Source: Flavobacteriaceae bacterium (GTDB lineage: Bacteria > Bacteroidota > Bacteroidia > Flavobacteriales > Flavobacteriaceae). Taken from it: a stretch of DNA of 45,408 nt. The stretch is taken from NCBI GenBank assembly GCA_028284745.1, contig JANQRC010000071.1:1-45408 (forward strand), written 5' to 3'. The position numbers were made by a program, and so were the translations under genes. Shown one piece after another: positions 45,031 through 45,408 of the stretch. How positions within the stretch are numbered: position 1 is the first letter of the stretch; each line of letters starts with the position of its first letter. The notes under the pieces were generated by a model. The model made no database searches. It saw nothing but the letters and a program-made list of their open reading frames with translations, and was not told where the DNA came from.

Positions 45031-45120
45031 CAATTTCTATATAATTGTTTTTCTATGTCTCTTTGTGCCCAAAAGCGTTAAAATTTCCTCAAGTAGCTCA
45101 GCTATTATCTTTGCTCACGC
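45031..45120 (-). repeat. Intergenic repeat, copy B (degenerate, protein-like)
   Basis: Relative of copy A at 40899-40987, with the same 19-bp ATTGTTTTTCTATGTCTCT (45044-45062). On the minus strand a frame from an ATG at 45165 to a TAG at 45037 reads MTKEARHSESHGRAEA, one TGA, then AKIIAELLEEILTLL and KRHRKTII. The 322-bp gap from coaX to the tRNA otherwise holds only this element, the ACAATT/AATTGT inverted repeat (45030-45048) and the tRNA promoter. Confidence 0.6.
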
Positions 45121-45259
45121 TTCAGCCCGCCCATGGCTTTCGCTATGTCGTGCCTCTTTGGTCATCAAAAATGGCCCATATAAATTCTTAATCATAAAAA
45201 TTTAAATAGGCTCTAAAAGAAAGTCGTAAATTTACGAAACCGAATTTTGTGTAGAATGC

Positions 45260-45290
45260 TTTGCTAATTTTAAATTAGCGGCTATATTTG
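45260..45290 (+). promoter_or_regulatory. Promoter of tRNA-Phe
   Basis: TTTG (45260-45263), 19 bp, then TATATTTG (45283-45290): a full match to the flavobacterial TTTG-N19-TAnnTTTG consensus, ~44 bp before the tRNA. Confidence 0.85.
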
Positions 45291-45334
45291 CACCCGCCTT
45301 ACAAACCCGATCGGAAAGGCCTACAAAACATACT

Positions 45335-45408
<74 letters not shown>

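Overview
The window looks like a chromosomal segment of a Flavobacteriales-type bacterium (phylum Bacteroidota). The evidence is a type IX secretion C-terminal domain protein, an XrtF-type exosortase with its partner, a class II HMG-CoA reductase followed by a GYDIA-type GHMP kinase, a LytTR regulator with a TPR histidine kinase, an MreBCD/PBP2/RodA cluster, and promoters of the TTG-N17-21-TAnnTTTG type. Genes are dense, and many neighbours overlap by 4 bp. I saw no insertion sequence, prophage, CRISPR array or resistance cassette. The family or genus cannot be fixed from this sequence alone.

Layout. Positions 1-3,460: the end of a TPR protein, secG, then groS-groL behind a sigma-54-like promoter, with a small palindromic element between groS and groL. 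Positions 3,470-6,480 (minus strand): a T9SS cargo protein, a twice-frameshifted heavy-metal (HMA) protein pseudogene, a secreted protein of unknown function and a VWA lipoprotein. Positions 6,590-10,925 (minus): five packed genes, xrtF, its associated membrane protein, an HMA-MauE-like membrane protein, a sensor kinase and a LytTR regulator, behind a promoter whose predicted transcript starts almost at the xrtF ATG. Positions 11,036-18,672 (plus): a GAF-type methionine sulfoxide reductase-like protein, purH and the rod-shape cluster mreB-mreC-mreD-mrdA-rodA.

Positions 18,695-28,374: an MBL-fold hydrolase, then on the minus strand a secreted nuclease, an orphan DppC-like permease and a tail-specific protease, then on the plus strand surE, a small membrane protein, lpxB, an NlpC/P60 lipoprotein and comEC. 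Positions 28,377-34,406 (minus): a thioredoxin-like protein and a peptide-utilisation group of two tandem POT symporters and a dipeptidyl peptidase IV-like protease. Positions 34,583-36,822 (plus): HMG-CoA reductase and GHMP kinase (mevalonate pathway). Positions 36,903-45,012 (minus): a PpiD/SurA-like folding factor, a CNNM/CorC-like protein, a small membrane protein, LptC, a TPR protein, an outer-membrane protein and coaX. A tRNA-Phe gene with a near-perfect promoter ends the window.

Most of the content is housekeeping: envelope building, protein folding, lipid A, purine, CoA and isoprenoid synthesis. The parts that merit a second look are the xrtF operon with its copper/redox-like and signalling genes, the sigma-54-like site at groS, the two related ~90-bp intergenic repeats (40,899-40,987 and 45,031-45,120), the palindrome between groS and groL, and the HMA pseudogene with two compensating frameshifts. 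I did not find a clear, wholly new defence or mobile system here.
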